In this document: one piece after another, positions 35,055 through 43,136 of the stretch | Numbering within the stretch: the stretch's first letter is position 1 | Layout of the letters: the number at the start of each line of letters is the position of its first letter | Source of the DNA: JAKEFM01 sp035695825 | Lineage (GTDB): Bacteria > Planctomycetota > UBA1135 > JAKEFM01 | Length of the DNA stretch: 64,000 nucleotides | Direction: 5' to 3' | Assembly (NCBI GenBank): GCA_035695825.1 | Contig: DASRRH010000024.1 | Location: 1-64,000, forward strand | Made by a program: the position numbers and the translations under genes | The notes under the pieces: generated by a model | What the model saw: only the letters and a program-made list of their open reading frames with translations | What the model was told of the DNA's origin: nothing | The model's database searches: none

Positions 35055-35317
35055 TCCCCGCGGTCGAGCTCGCGGTCCTCACCCTCCGCGGGGAGGCGGT
35101 GAGGCTCTACCCCGACCTCCACGACGAGTGCCCCGGCGCCGCCCTCCTCGCGGCGGTCGCGCGGTGCGACCGGGAGCGCGCCGCCCGGGAGCGGGTCGCC
35201 TCGGACCCCGACCTGACGGGCGAGCTCCGCCGGGCCGGCGGCCCCGGCCTCGTCCGCCGCCTCCTCGACCACCCGCTCGACGCCCTCGCGGAGGCGCGCC
35301 GTCTGGTGCGCCCGTGA
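35051..35317 (+). CDS. Small unknown protein of the element
   Basis: 88 residues from GTG (GTGA overlap with the terminase-like gene). VELAVLTLRGEAVRLYPDLHDECPGAALLAAVARCDRERAARERVASDPDLTGELRRAGGPGLVRRLLDHPLDALAEARRL is helical and charged, with no recognised motif. Tight coupling suggests work with the terminase-like protein. Confidence 0.5.
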   Translation: MIPAVELAVLTLRGEAVRLYPDLHDECPGAALLAAVARCDRERAARERVASDPDLTGELRRAGGPGLVRRLLDHPLDALAEARRLVRP

Positions 35318-35466
35318 GGGACCCCGCCGCGATCCGGGAGCGGATCGCCCGCCTCCGCGAGGAGACCGACCGGCTCCCGCCCGGGCCGCGCGACGACCGC
35401 TTCCGGGAGATCGCGGCCCTTCTCCGGGAGCTGGAGCGCACGAAGAAGCCGGAGGCGGCGCGGTGA
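35314..35466 (+). CDS. Very small unknown protein
   Basis: 50 residues, VRDPAAIRERIARLREETDRLPPGPRDDRFREIAALLRELERTKKPEAAR, from GTG overlapping the previous stop and ending at GTGA of the next gene. A helical, charged peptide. The start codons of four successive genes here share the GTGA overlap, which supports it being real. Confidence 0.5.
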   Translation: MRDPAAIRERIARLREETDRLPPGPRDDRFREIAALLRELERTKKPEAAR

Positions 35467-35684
35467 CCCTTCCCGAAGCGGCCCGTCTGGTCCTCGACGC
35501 CGCGCGGAAGCGCCGGCTCCCCGGCGAGGCGATGCCCGACGCGGTCGCGAGGACCGTCTACTCCGCCCTCCCCCGGGAGAGGCGCGACGCGCTGAGGTCG
35601 ATCCTCGCGTCGGCGGAGGCGGAGATCCGAGGGGAGACGCCCGAAGGAGCGGTCGTCCGGCTCGCGGACGCGCTGTTCCTGTAG
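35463..35684 (+). CDS. Small unknown protein of the element
   Basis: 73 residues from GTG, coupled to the preceding gene. TLPEAARLVLDAARKRRLPGEAMPDAVARTVYSALPRERRDALRSILASAEAEIRGETPEGAVVRLADALFL. No recognised family. It is the last gene of the rightward run; the next gene is convergent, 14 bases away. Confidence 0.5.
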   Translation: MTLPEAARLVLDAARKRRLPGEAMPDAVARTVYSALPRERRDALRSILASAEAEIRGETPEGAVVRLADALFL

Positions 35685-35698
35685 CCCGACCCGACCGT

Positions 35699-36013
35699 CT
35701 ACCGTTCGGCGCCGACTTCCTCTTCGAGGGGCGCGCCCCCGGAGTCTCCCGTCGCCCGCTTCGGGGTGTCCCACATCAGAGCGAGCATTAGCTTCCTCAT
35801 CCTGGTGCCGAGCCGCGACCAGACTCTCTCGGCGTCGCCGTGACCCATCTTCGAGGCGAGGCCGCTGACCCGGCGGGCGGCGAAGAGGCCGTCCACGGCG
35901 CCGGCGATCGCCGGGGCGAGCTGCTGCGACAGGAAGTCGGCCATCCTGGTCAGCTCGTCCTTCGTCAGGCGGTCGCCGTGACCTCTCCCGGAATTGCTCT
36001 TATCCTCGACCAT
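35699..36013 (-). CDS. Small unknown protein of the element
   Basis: 104 residues; ATG with GGGAGG 9 bases upstream. The sequence DELTRMADFLSQQLAPAIAGAVDGLFAARRVSGLASKMGHGDAERVWSRLGTRMRKLMLALMWDTP is amphipathic and helical. No known domain. It is downstream of the nuclease-like gene on the same strand. Confidence 0.5.
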   Translation of the reverse strand: MVEDKSNSGRGHGDRLTKDELTRMADFLSQQLAPAIAGAVDGLFAARRVSGLASKMGHGDAERVWSRLGTRMRKLMLALMWDTPKRATGDSGGAPLEEEVGAER

Positions 36014-36110
36014 GGCTGGATGCCTCCCGCGCTCCCCTCCGACCGGCCCCCTCCATCGGCCGCGCGCCGGCGCGGGGTTGAGGGGCGGCCGACCGCTCGC
36101 CCCTCACCCC

Positions 36111-36620
36111 TCACGTCGCGGCGTCGACCCCGGCGAGACCCGTGACGACGTCCCACCGGGCGCGCCACTCTTCCGCCTCTCGGCGCTCGAAGTAGCGCAC
36201 GCGGTTCTGCGGGTCGTGCGGGCGGCCGTTCTTCCCGGGGGTGCTGATGTACGCCAGAAAGCCCTCGCGGATCGTCTCGGCGACCGTCGGGCTCGGGACG
36301 ATCGAGTACTCGGGTGGGCCGTCTCCCGGGAGGAACACAAAGACGAACGCGTCCGAGCGGGGCTCCCCCTCGTCTTTCGGAGTGAGGATCCACCCCCCGG
36401 CCCTCACGGTCGCCTTCACCTGGAGCGCCACGGTGCGCCGCGTCCCCGGGTGGTAGGCGAGCACGTCAACGCCCGGCGCGTTCCCCCGCGTCAGCGTCAC
36501 GAGGAAGCCGCGCCTCGCGAGCTCCGCAGCCACGAAGTGCTCGCCGGCCACGCCGATGAGACCTGCCGGCCGCTTCGCGACGACCGTCTGGGGGCCCTTC
36601 ACGGCGGGAGGTTTCGGCAC
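36111..36620 (-). CDS. Predicted PD-(D/E)XK-type nuclease
   Basis: 169 residues from GTG. GLIGVAGEHFVAAELARRGFLVTLTRGNAPGVDVLAYHPGTRRTVALQVKATVRAGGW has the order of the PD-(D/E)XK fold: an early Glu (GEHFVAAELARRGF), a Asp in GVDVLAY and QVKAT as the E/QxK strand. This pattern fits small restriction- or Holliday-junction-resolvase-like nucleases frequent in mobile elements and defence islands. The C-terminal part (YFERREAEEWRARWDVVTGL) is unassigned. No methylase is adjacent. It could be a nuclease against other DNA or act during replication of the element. Confidence 0.65.
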   Translation of the reverse strand: MPKPPAVKGPQTVVAKRPAGLIGVAGEHFVAAELARRGFLVTLTRGNAPGVDVLAYHPGTRRTVALQVKATVRAGGWILTPKDEGEPRSDAFVFVFLPGDGPPEYSIVPSPTVAETIREGFLAYISTPGKNGRPHDPQNRVRYFERREAEEWRARWDVVTGLAGVDAAT

Positions 36621-36647
36621 CGGTTCCGCGGTCCCTTGAGGAAATGT

Positions 36648-36658
36648 GACTCATAGTC
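36648..36658. promoter_or_regulatory. Candidate operator between divergent genes
   Basis: GACT-CAT-AGTC is an exact 11-base palindrome between the nuclease gene (start 36620, minus) and the XRE gene (start 36697, plus). It is a plausible autoregulatory site for the XRE protein. Confidence 0.35.
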
Positions 36659-36696
36659 CGTAGACCGATCGTCCGCGGCGGCCGACTCTCCGCGCC

Positions 36697-36930
36697 GTGG
36701 AGCCCCGGCGCGACCTCCTCGCCGCCTTCGGGCGGGCCATCCGGCGGGCGCGGAGGGCCCGCGGGCTCTCCCAGGAGGTGCTCGGGTTCGAGGCGGAGCT
36801 CGACCGGACCTACGTCTCCGGGGTCGAGCGGGGCGTCCGGAACCCCACGGTCCGCGTGGTCGCCCGCCTCGCGTCGGCGCTCGGGGTTCGCCCGAGCACC
36901 CTCTTCAGGAGCGCGGAGCGGGGGCGGTGA
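36697..36930 (+). CDS. XRE-family transcriptional regulator
   Basis: 77 residues from GTG. It is a single Cro/C1-type HTH: FGRAIRRARRARGLSQEVLGFEAELDRTYVSGVERGVRNPTVRVVARLASALGVRPSTLF, with the typical Q-E-x-L...D-x-x-x-V-S-x-x-E-R-G-x-R-x-P. Such proteins act as repressors in mobile elements and restriction or defence loci. It is divergent from the nuclease gene and lies ahead of the GHKL ATPase, so it may control both. Confidence 0.88.
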   Translation: MEPRRDLLAAFGRAIRRARRARGLSQEVLGFEAELDRTYVSGVERGVRNPTVRVVARLASALGVRPSTLFRSAERGR

Positions 36931-37022
36931 GGGAAGGCCGCGTCGACTTCGTCGAGCTGGAGGACCTCGCCGCCGCCTGTGGGAAGCCACTCGAGTTCTT
37001 CTCGACTCGGGCACGGGGGTAG
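36927..37022 (+). pseudogene. Remnant of a second HTH regulator (C-terminal end)
   Basis: A 31-codon frame overlapping the XRE stop (GTGA). It encodes GRVDFVELEDLAAACGKPLEFFSTRARG. This matches the end of XRE proteins of the RVDF.EL..IA.ALG..P..FF type, without an HTH before it. It may be a decayed fragment or a short accessory peptide. The 269 bases between this and the next gene hold nothing I can name. Confidence 0.35.
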
Positions 37023-37291
37023 CCGACATCTTCTAGGCCATCGAAGAGGCTCCGCGGTCCCCGGAGGCCTCGCACACGGGGCGATGGTTTGGTCACCCGG
37101 CAAGCTTGAACGGCCGCGGGCCCCCCGGTAGCCTCCGCTCGATCAGTCGCTTCACGGCGACGCTCTTTTACCTGGTCCCCGCGAGGTTTCGCCGGTCGCT
37201 GGAGCGTGTCCACCTGCCGTCGGGACCGCCGCGGGGCGCCCTTTTGCCCGGAGGTCGTCCTCGGACCGCCGATGGGTGAACGGAGAGAAAC

Positions 37292-39127
37292 ATGGCCGCG
37301 ACCGCCGCGGAGAACACCCTCCGCCTCCGAGTCGATAACATCGGCTTCCTCCTCGACCGCCTCGGCGAGGACTGCCACCCCCTTCAGTTCCTGCGGGAGC
37401 TGACCCAGAACTCGATCGAGGCCATCCCAAAGACCCCCGAGAAGACTGGGGAGATCGTCTGGGACGTTGACTGGCTCTCCTACGACCTGGGGGACCACCC
37501 CGTCTACAAACTCTGCATCACAGACACGGGGTGCGGCATGACCGGCGAGGAGATGGATCAGTACATCAACCATCTCTCGTCCTCCGGGTCGGTCATGTCG
37601 CGGGACGGGAACTACGGCGTCGGCGCGAAGGTGGCCGCCGCGACGAGGAACCACGCAGGCCTGATCTACCTGTCGTGGAAGGAAGGCCGCGGCTCGATGA
37701 TCCACCTGTGGCGCGACCCCGCGAGCGGGCAGTACGGCTTGCGCCAGATCCCCCGCCCCGACGGTACGTTCGGGCACTGGGCCGAGGTCGAGGACTCGGT
37801 GAAGCCAGAGATCATCGGCCGGAACGGGACCAAGATCGTCCTCTTCGGGAACACCGACCAGCACGACACGATGAAGGCGCCCCCGGAGGCGGCGTCGCCT
37901 TCCGCGTGGATCGCGAAGTACCTCAACACGAGGTACTTCAGGATCCCCGAAGGCATCACAATCAAGGCGCGCCAGGGGTGGGAGCAGCCGCGCTCGAACA
38001 CCGACGTAAACGTGCTACGGACCGTCACCGGGCAGGCCGCCTACCTCGACAAGCACAAGAAGTCGTCCGGGACGGTCTCGCTGCCGGGGGCAACCGCACG
38101 CTGGTGGATCCTCAAGGACGAGACAGCCCTCACCCAGAACTCGGGCTTCATCGAGTCCTCGGGTCACATCGCGGCCCTCCACCGGGACGAGCTGTACGAG
38201 ATGGCCAGCGGCCGCGCCGGCCACGCCAAGCTCCAGCAGTTCGGGATCATCTTCGGATACCGGCAGGTCGTGATCTACGTCGAGCCGTCCCCAGGTGAAG
38301 GGGCGCGACTGACGACGAACACCGCCCGCACCGAGCTCCTCCTGAACAGCCAGCCACTACCGTGGACGGACTGGGCCGCCGAGTTCCGCGAGAACCTGCC
38401 GAAGGAGATCGCGGCGCACATGGAGGAGATCGCCGCCAGGGCCTCCGAGACGGACCACTCGAAGTCGATCCGCGAGCGGCTGAAGACCATGCTCGACCTG
38501 TTCAAGGTCAGCCGGTACAAGCCCACGTCGAACGGGCCGCTGCTTATCGGCGAGCCGATCCCCAACGCCGGCGGTCGTGGCCCCCGCGGCGACGGCGGGC
38601 CAGGGAAGGGCGGCTCAGGACCGAGCCGCGCGGCCGGCGGCGGCGCCGTGGGCGGCGTCTACTCCACTTTCTTGAAGGCCGACGGCGTCCCCGGGCGGGA
38701 GGCGCGACCGGACCTCTTCCCGAAGGTCCTCTGGGTCACCGTGAAGGACGGCACCCGCGAGCAGGGCGAGATGGAGGACAAGGCGGCTCGCTACCTGGAG
38801 GAGCAGCACGTCCTCAAGATCAACGCCGACTTCCGGGCCTTCAGCGACATGATCGACCACTGGGTCGAGAGCTACTCGGCCGAGCACGGCAGCCTCGCCG
38901 GGCTCCGCGAGATCGTCCTCGACTCCGTGCACAACTGGTACGAGCAGGCGCTCACCGAGACGATCATCGGGCTTCAGGCCCTCCGGGGGAGCCGGGAGTG
39001 GACGGCGGAGGACCTGCGGGACGCCTGGTCCGAGCCCGCCCTTACCTCGGTCGTGATGCAGCGGTACCACCCCTACAACTCGATCAAGCGCGAACTCGGC
39101 ACGAAGATCGCGTCCCTGAAGAAGTAG
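37292..39127 (+). CDS. GHKL (Hsp90/histidine-kinase-like) ATPase
   Basis: 611 residues, ATG preceded by GGAGAGAAAC. Residues ~30-160 have the Bergerat ATP-binding fold: N-box PLQFLRELTQNSIEAI, G1 ITDTGCGMTGEEM and G2 GNYGVGAKVAAATRNH. The rest is unassigned: a beta region (KKSSGTVSLPGATARWWILKDET), a segment with ATPase-transducer character (LTTNTARTELLLNSQPLP), a Gly-rich linker near 430-450 and a helical C-terminus. No HisKA domain or histidine-kinase H-box is seen, so it is more like a MORC/Hsp90-type ATPase. It is followed 65 bases later by a protein kinase gene; together they may form a two-gene module. Confidence 0.78.
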   Translation: MAATAAENTLRLRVDNIGFLLDRLGEDCHPLQFLRELTQNSIEAIPKTPEKTGEIVWDVDWLSYDLGDHPVYKLCITDTGCGMTGEEMDQYINHLSSSGSVMSRDGNYGVGAKVAAATRNHAGLIYLSWKEGRGSMIHLWRDPASGQYGLRQIPRPDGTFGHWAEVEDSVKPEIIGRNGTKIVLFGNTDQHDTMKAPPEAASPSAWIAKYLNTRYFRIPEGITIKARQGWEQPRSNTDVNVLRTVTGQAAYLDKHKKSSGTVSLPGATARWWILKDETALTQNSGFIESSGHIAALHRDELYEMASGRAGHAKLQQFGIIFGYRQVVIYVEPSPGEGARLTTNTARTELLLNSQPLPWTDWAAEFRENLPKEIAAHMEEIAARASETDHSKSIRERLKTMLDLFKVSRYKPTSNGPLLIGEPIPNAGGRGPRGDGGPGKGGSGPSRAAGGGAVGGVYSTFLKADGVPGREARPDLFPKVLWVTVKDGTREQGEMEDKAARYLEEQHVLKINADFRAFSDMIDHWVESYSAEHGSLAGLREIVLDSVHNWYEQALTETIIGLQALRGSREWTAEDLRDAWSEPALTSVVMQRYHPYNSIKRELGTKIASLKK

Positions 39128-39192
39128 GGTGCCATCGAAGGCGTTGACCTCTTGAGTAAGGCTGGGATGCCCGCTGGTTCACCGCACCTCTG

Positions 39193-40674
39193 ATGTCCAA
39201 CTCCTATCCGACGATCGGTAGCAGCGTGCCTGGCCCCGAGCACCTTGGCGAGCTCGTTCTCGAACGCGTGCTCGGATCCGGCGCCTTCGGCATCGTTTTC
39301 CAGGCGACGGCCAGTCGGACTGGTAGCAAGGTTGCGGTCAAGTTCCTACAGGCCGGCGTACTCGCGACTCCCCACGAGCGACAAGCCCTGTTCAACGAAG
39401 TCCTCTCCGCTAAAGAGGTAGAGCACGAACACGTCCTCCGCGTTCTGCATGCAAACACCGATACCGAGAGTTACCCGCCGTTTGTGGTGATGGACTTCGC
39501 CGACCGCGGTACCCTGCAGGCTAGGCTAGACGAGGCCCGACGCGCGAAGTCGCCCATTCCGCTGGAGGTAGTTGCAAAGTGGTCTCTCAACTTGGTAAGC
39601 GCAATGCGAGCGATAAACGCCCGCCTCCTCCACAGGGACCTGAAGCCAGACAACATTCTCTTCGTCGGGGAGACGCTCAAGGTCTCTGACTTCGGCCTCG
39701 CGAAGCTTGTCGGAGCAACCACCCGAACGGTCACGTTCAAGGGCGGGCAGCACGTCCTCTATATGGCTCCAGAGGCTTGGGAGGGCGAGCGCAACGACAT
39801 CCAGATCGACATGTACGCTGCCGGAATCGTTATCTTTCAAGTCGCCTCACTCGACTACCCATATCGCCTACCAGCCGACGGCGCCGATCTTGATGCCTTC
39901 AGGCGCATGCATCTTCTCCAGCCCCCGAAAGCACTCAAGAGCATCCGATCAGATTTACCCCACCGATTCGGGGAGGTGGTTCATCGCCTCCTCTCTAAAC
40001 GACCCGAGGACCGGTACCGCACATGGGATGAAATCACCGCCTCGCTTGAGCGCTCCTTCGCCCAGACGTCCGACAGCGTGTCGGGGAAGGCGCCAGTGGT
40101 TGCCTCACTCGTGGAGCAGGCGGCCCAGCGTCACCGCGAAGCCACCACACGGCAGCTAGAGGAAGAGGCACTTCGCCGCACGCGGGCTGAGCAACATGAA
40201 GTTGACTGTCTTCAGCAGGCTCAAGTCGTCGATCGCTTTCGAGAGCTCATCGAGTCATTCAATGCCGAAACTGAGGGTCGAAAAGGAACGTTGGAGGAGT
40301 TTCCAGACGGCAGATTCGAAGTTCGCCTTCCATACGCCCAAACCGGGGCGCTGTCCTTCTTCAAGATTGATCCACCTCTCAACCTCCAACCACACGATGC
40401 AAGGTTCGGCGCGCTTGTCGCAGACTCGAAAGGGTGCGGCTTCAATCTTCTTCTTAGAAGGCGCCCGGGGGAGCAGTACGGCGAGTGGGCTGTGTGTCGA
40501 GTAAGGGTGAACCCGATCTCGGGCCGGGCCCACAAGCACTGCGACTATTTCGGCTTCGGTCCCCGGGAGGTCATTGAGATCCAGCGTGGCCATCGCGCCG
40601 CGCATGTATTCGTACCGGAGTTCTCGAATGATGTGGACGGCGCAATTCAGTCATTCCTCAAGAGTCTTTACTGA
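39193..40674 (+). CDS. Ser/Thr protein kinase with unknown C-terminal domain
   Basis: 493 residues. Kinase domain (about 20-280): glycine loop LGSGAFGIVF, VAVKFL lysine, LLHRDLKPDNILF (147-154), DFGLAK and a YMAPEAW activation-segment motif, so all catalytic residues are present. A charged helix (residues 310-340) follows, then a 120-residue beta-rich domain (GRFEVRLPYAQTGALSFFKIDPPLNL... CDYFGFGPREVIEIQRGH) that I do not recognise. There is no membrane segment, unlike typical PASTA or PknB kinases. The DNA is visibly poorer in GC than its neighbours and uses more A/T-ending codons, which points to separate acquisition. The only partner nearby is the GHKL ATPase. Confidence 0.85.
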   Translation: MSNSYPTIGSSVPGPEHLGELVLERVLGSGAFGIVFQATASRTGSKVAVKFLQAGVLATPHERQALFNEVLSAKEVEHEHVLRVLHANTDTESYPPFVVMDFADRGTLQARLDEARRAKSPIPLEVVAKWSLNLVSAMRAINARLLHRDLKPDNILFVGETLKVSDFGLAKLVGATTRTVTFKGGQHVLYMAPEAWEGERNDIQIDMYAAGIVIFQVASLDYPYRLPADGADLDAFRRMHLLQPPKALKSIRSDLPHRFGEVVHRLLSKRPEDRYRTWDEITASLERSFAQTSDSVSGKAPVVASLVEQAAQRHREATTRQLEEEALRRTRAEQHEVDCLQQAQVVDRFRELIESFNAETEGRKGTLEEFPDGRFEVRLPYAQTGALSFFKIDPPLNLQPHDARFGALVADSKGCGFNLLLRRRPGEQYGEWAVCRVRVNPISGRAHKHCDYFGFGPREVIEIQRGHRAAHVFVPEFSNDVDGAIQSFLKSLY

Positions 40675-40750
40675 TCCCTGCAGAAGACGGCGCGTTGGCT
40701 GAGGCTAGTCCCTGACCGAGATCAGAGATTCGCGGATGCGCGACGGAAGC

Positions 40751-41521
40751 TCACGTCCGGGATCGCGCCTTGTACACGTCGATCGAGCCGGCGCCCGGCC
40801 CCTGGCCTTGTCGCCAGACCAGCCTCGCGTTCAAGGTGATGGTCCACTGGCCGAACCTGTCGTTGGGCCAGACGGCCTCTACGAAGGCCAGAGGGATGTG
40901 AACCTGAACGTCCGAGCGTTGGGAGACAAGCACGAAGTGATGGTCTGATAGCGAATCAAGGGTCCAGCACCTCTCGTCGAGGCTCTCCAAGATCGCGTCG
41001 AGTCGGACGTCGTGCCGCCGATCCTTCGGGATCTCCTCGAGCATCAACCGACCGCGTCGCTCCGGCGAGATCATTTGCTCGACCTCAAAGAAGGACAGGA
41101 ACCGCCTCTGGTCGCCGGCCCGTACCGGGAAGGCCCAGCGCTCTCGCGTCACGCGGACGCCGGCGACCGAGAGCTGTGGCGAGACGTTGACGGCCAGGAC
41201 GGCGAGCGGCGCGGTGGTCGGGAACCGGGAGGTTTCTACACGGGGGACCGGTTCGACTCGGTCCTTCACGACGCTGCGGACGCGCTCCTCGACTCCGTCG
41301 ACGTCCTCGATCCCGACGTAGCCAGCGAGGGTGCTCTCCTGCTCGTCCGCTCCGAAGAGGATCGTGCCTCCTAGGGAGTTTGCGAACTGGGCCACGTCCT
41401 GCGCGATCTCGATGCACCCCTTCTCCGATTGGTCGGACGGCTCGCGCTTGAAGTCGAGGTACTCCGACTCGCGCGTCCCGGGCGGGGGGAGGTCCTCTCT
41501 GCGCAGGATCGGACGCCACAC
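40751..41521 (-). CDS. AlbA_2/Schlafen-type ATP-binding domain protein
   Basis: 256 residues. The N-terminal half matches the AlbA_2 (divergent AAA-4, Schlafen-like) domain: ESEYLDFKREPSDQSEKGCIEIAQDVAQFANSLGGTILFGADEQESTLAGYVGIEDVDGVEERVRSVV, with E..E.K and FANS.GG....G..E. Schlafen-like domains occur in transcriptional regulators and in tRNA- or RNA-targeting defence proteins. The rest is unassigned. It is convergent to the kinase gene, 76 bases apart. Confidence 0.75.
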   Translation of the reverse strand: MWRPILRREDLPPPGTRESEYLDFKREPSDQSEKGCIEIAQDVAQFANSLGGTILFGADEQESTLAGYVGIEDVDGVEERVRSVVKDRVEPVPRVETSRFPTTAPLAVLAVNVSPQLSVAGVRVTRERWAFPVRAGDQRRFLSFFEVEQMISPERRGRLMLEEIPKDRRHDVRLDAILESLDERCWTLDSLSDHHFVLVSQRSDVQVHIPLAFVEAVWPNDRFGQWTITLNARLVWRQGQGPGAGSIDVYKARSRT

Positions 41522-41578
41522 GCCCGCGGATCGTACCGAGTGAGGGGCGTCGGGCCAGCCCCTCCCGCGAGGCGAGCT

Positions 41579-41650
41579 TGGTGCGTCCGGAGGGGGCTCG
41601 AACTCAACCCGTCGGCTTGGAGGGCCGCTGCTCCGTCCGGTCGGGACGGG
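41579..41650 (-). other. Degenerate tRNA-like sequence (anticodon TCC), plus unassigned gap
   Basis: On the minus strand AGCGGC-CCTCCAA-GCCGA looks like an anticodon arm with TCC (Gly), then GGGTT, a TTCGAGC T loop and an ending GGACGCACCA with a possible CCA end. But the T stem and acceptor stem do not pair and the D arm is irregular, so it is not a functional tRNA as read. The anticodon arm resembles that of the element tRNA-Lys. The rest of the 315-base interval 41522-41836 shows only short GC-rich inverted repeats. Confidence 0.3.
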
Positions 41651-41836
41651 GGATCGTCTGCCCCGGCCTCTTCTCCGTCCGTCGCGCCGGCTCGACGTTC
41701 TTAGCCTCGCCGCGCCGGGGGCCGGCCGCGGGGGCGGCCACTTGTCTTCGCTTCGCGCCCCGCCTCCCGGCCGCGCGGGGGGCGGGGCGTCAGGCGGCGA
41801 ACCCGGGCGTGTCGCGTCGTAGGGACCGCGCCGTGC

Positions 41837-42529
41837 TCAGGCGATCTCCCTCAACCCCAGGTGCTCCCTGAACATCCGGGCCTCGTCCGAGCTCCACCCC
41901 CCGTTCACGGTCAGCTCGATGGTCTTCTTAGTCGGGTGGTTCGTGTTCGCCGCGGCCAGGAGGATGTCCAGCCGGTAGGTGCCCGGCTCCAGGAGGTGGC
42001 TGAGCGTGTTCGACTCGAACTCCACGTCCAGATGGAAGACGCACTGCCCGTCGGGCACGGTGGGGAGGTGGTGGTCCACCCACTTTCGGTGGCGCGGGTC
42101 AACCACACACCCGAGGTCGCAGTGCTTGCCCATCCCTGGGGGGATGCCGTCGGCGTAGATCTCCGGCCGGGAAGGGTTGAGCCCGTGAGACCAGCGGAGG
42201 CTCATCGGGAGGAAGGACTTCACAGCGGCGAAGGAGCTGTCTGCTTGCTTCTTCCTCACCTCCTCGACGAAGACCTGCACCTTCGAGGCCCGCACCTTCC
42301 CGTCGTTGCGGATCCACAGCCGGAGGTAGTAGCACTCCGCTTGGCTGGGAAGGGGAGTGGCGCCGTAGAGCACCGTTGTCTTGTGGCAGTCGCGTGGCTC
42401 TAGCCCCACGCGCGCGCCGAGGATGGGGCGGCGCCACCACCCGACGATCTCCTCCTTGAACAGCGCGACGAAGACCGCGAGCAGGGTGCCGGCCGCGGAA
42501 GTCCAGGCGGCGGCTTCGGGATACGTCAC
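41837..42529 (-). CDS. Single-pass membrane protein of unknown function
   Basis: 230 residues. One N-terminal hydrophobic segment (WTSAAGTLLAVFVALF) followed by EEIVGWWRRPILGARVGLEPRDCHKT and a beta-rich body (AECYYLRLWIRNDGKVRASKVQVFVEEV). The NDGK..A..V.V pattern is similar to small membrane proteins of mobile elements that contain an extracytoplasmic or cytoplasmic Ig-like domain. No known family. It is in the cargo block next to the AlbA_2 protein. Confidence 0.6.
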   Translation of the reverse strand: MTYPEAAAWTSAAGTLLAVFVALFKEEIVGWWRRPILGARVGLEPRDCHKTTVLYGATPLPSQAECYYLRLWIRNDGKVRASKVQVFVEEVRKKQADSSFAAVKSFLPMSLRWSHGLNPSRPEIYADGIPPGMGKHCDLGCVVDPRHRKWVDHHLPTVPDGQCVFHLDVEFESNTLSHLLEPGTYRLDILLAAANTNHPTKKTIELTVNGGWSSDEARMFREHLGLREIA

Positions 42530-42635
42530 GGGGGATTCTCCAAGGCGGCCGATCTCCTCTCTCCGAGGTGCGCCCGGCGGGGCGGGATCTTAACCGAGCG
42601 GCGCACCGCTTCACCGGCGGCCGGCGTTCGCTTCT

Positions 42636-43106
42636 CTATGGGGAGGTCGGTCGAGCCTGCCCCGGCGACTCCGGCCCGCCGCCCGCGCCCGCCGAGAGCT
42701 TTTCCGTGATCCCGAGGTGTCTGCCGATGAGGGCGGCCTGCTTTCGCTGCTCTTCTACGGTCTTGAGAAGAAGGTCGGTCTGACCCTCCGCGTCGGTGAG
42801 CACCCAGTCCAGGAACCGAGCCATCACGAGCATCGTCAGCAGGAACACGACCGAGCCCACCTGCAAGGCGATCATGAACGCGCCGAATCGAGTCAGGGGC
42901 TCCGGCGACGCGACGTTCCAGACGAGGAGCACCACGTTCAGGAGGCTCGACCCCCAGCCGAGGACCGTCAGGGCGAAATCCCTCAGCCCGCGCTTCGCGG
43001 ACTCGGCGTCGGGCGCGAACTTGATTCGGATGTTGACGGCGGCGGTGCCGGCGACCGCCAGCGCCGCGACCGCGACATTCACGATCACCAGGAGCCAGCT
43101 CGGCAT
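42636..43106 (-). CDS. Small multi-pass membrane protein, unknown
   Basis: 156 residues with three hydrophobic segments: LLVIVNVAVAALAVAGTAAVN, FALTVLGWGSSLLNVVLLVWNV and FGAFMIALQVGSVVFLLTMLVMARF, then a C-terminal cytoplasmic tail with a helix (LLLKTVEEQRKQAALIGRHLG). Function unknown. Membrane proteins near nucleases and ATPases are common in abortive-infection and other defence loci, but no such domain is recognisable here. Confidence 0.6.
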   Translation of the reverse strand: MPSWLLVIVNVAVAALAVAGTAAVNIRIKFAPDAESAKRGLRDFALTVLGWGSSLLNVVLLVWNVASPEPLTRFGAFMIALQVGSVVFLLTMLVMARFLDWVLTDAEGQTDLLLKTVEEQRKQAALIGRHLGITEKLSAGAGGGPESPGQARPTSP

Positions 43107-43136
43107 TCCTCGTCCTCCCTGCGACCGCGGCGGCGG

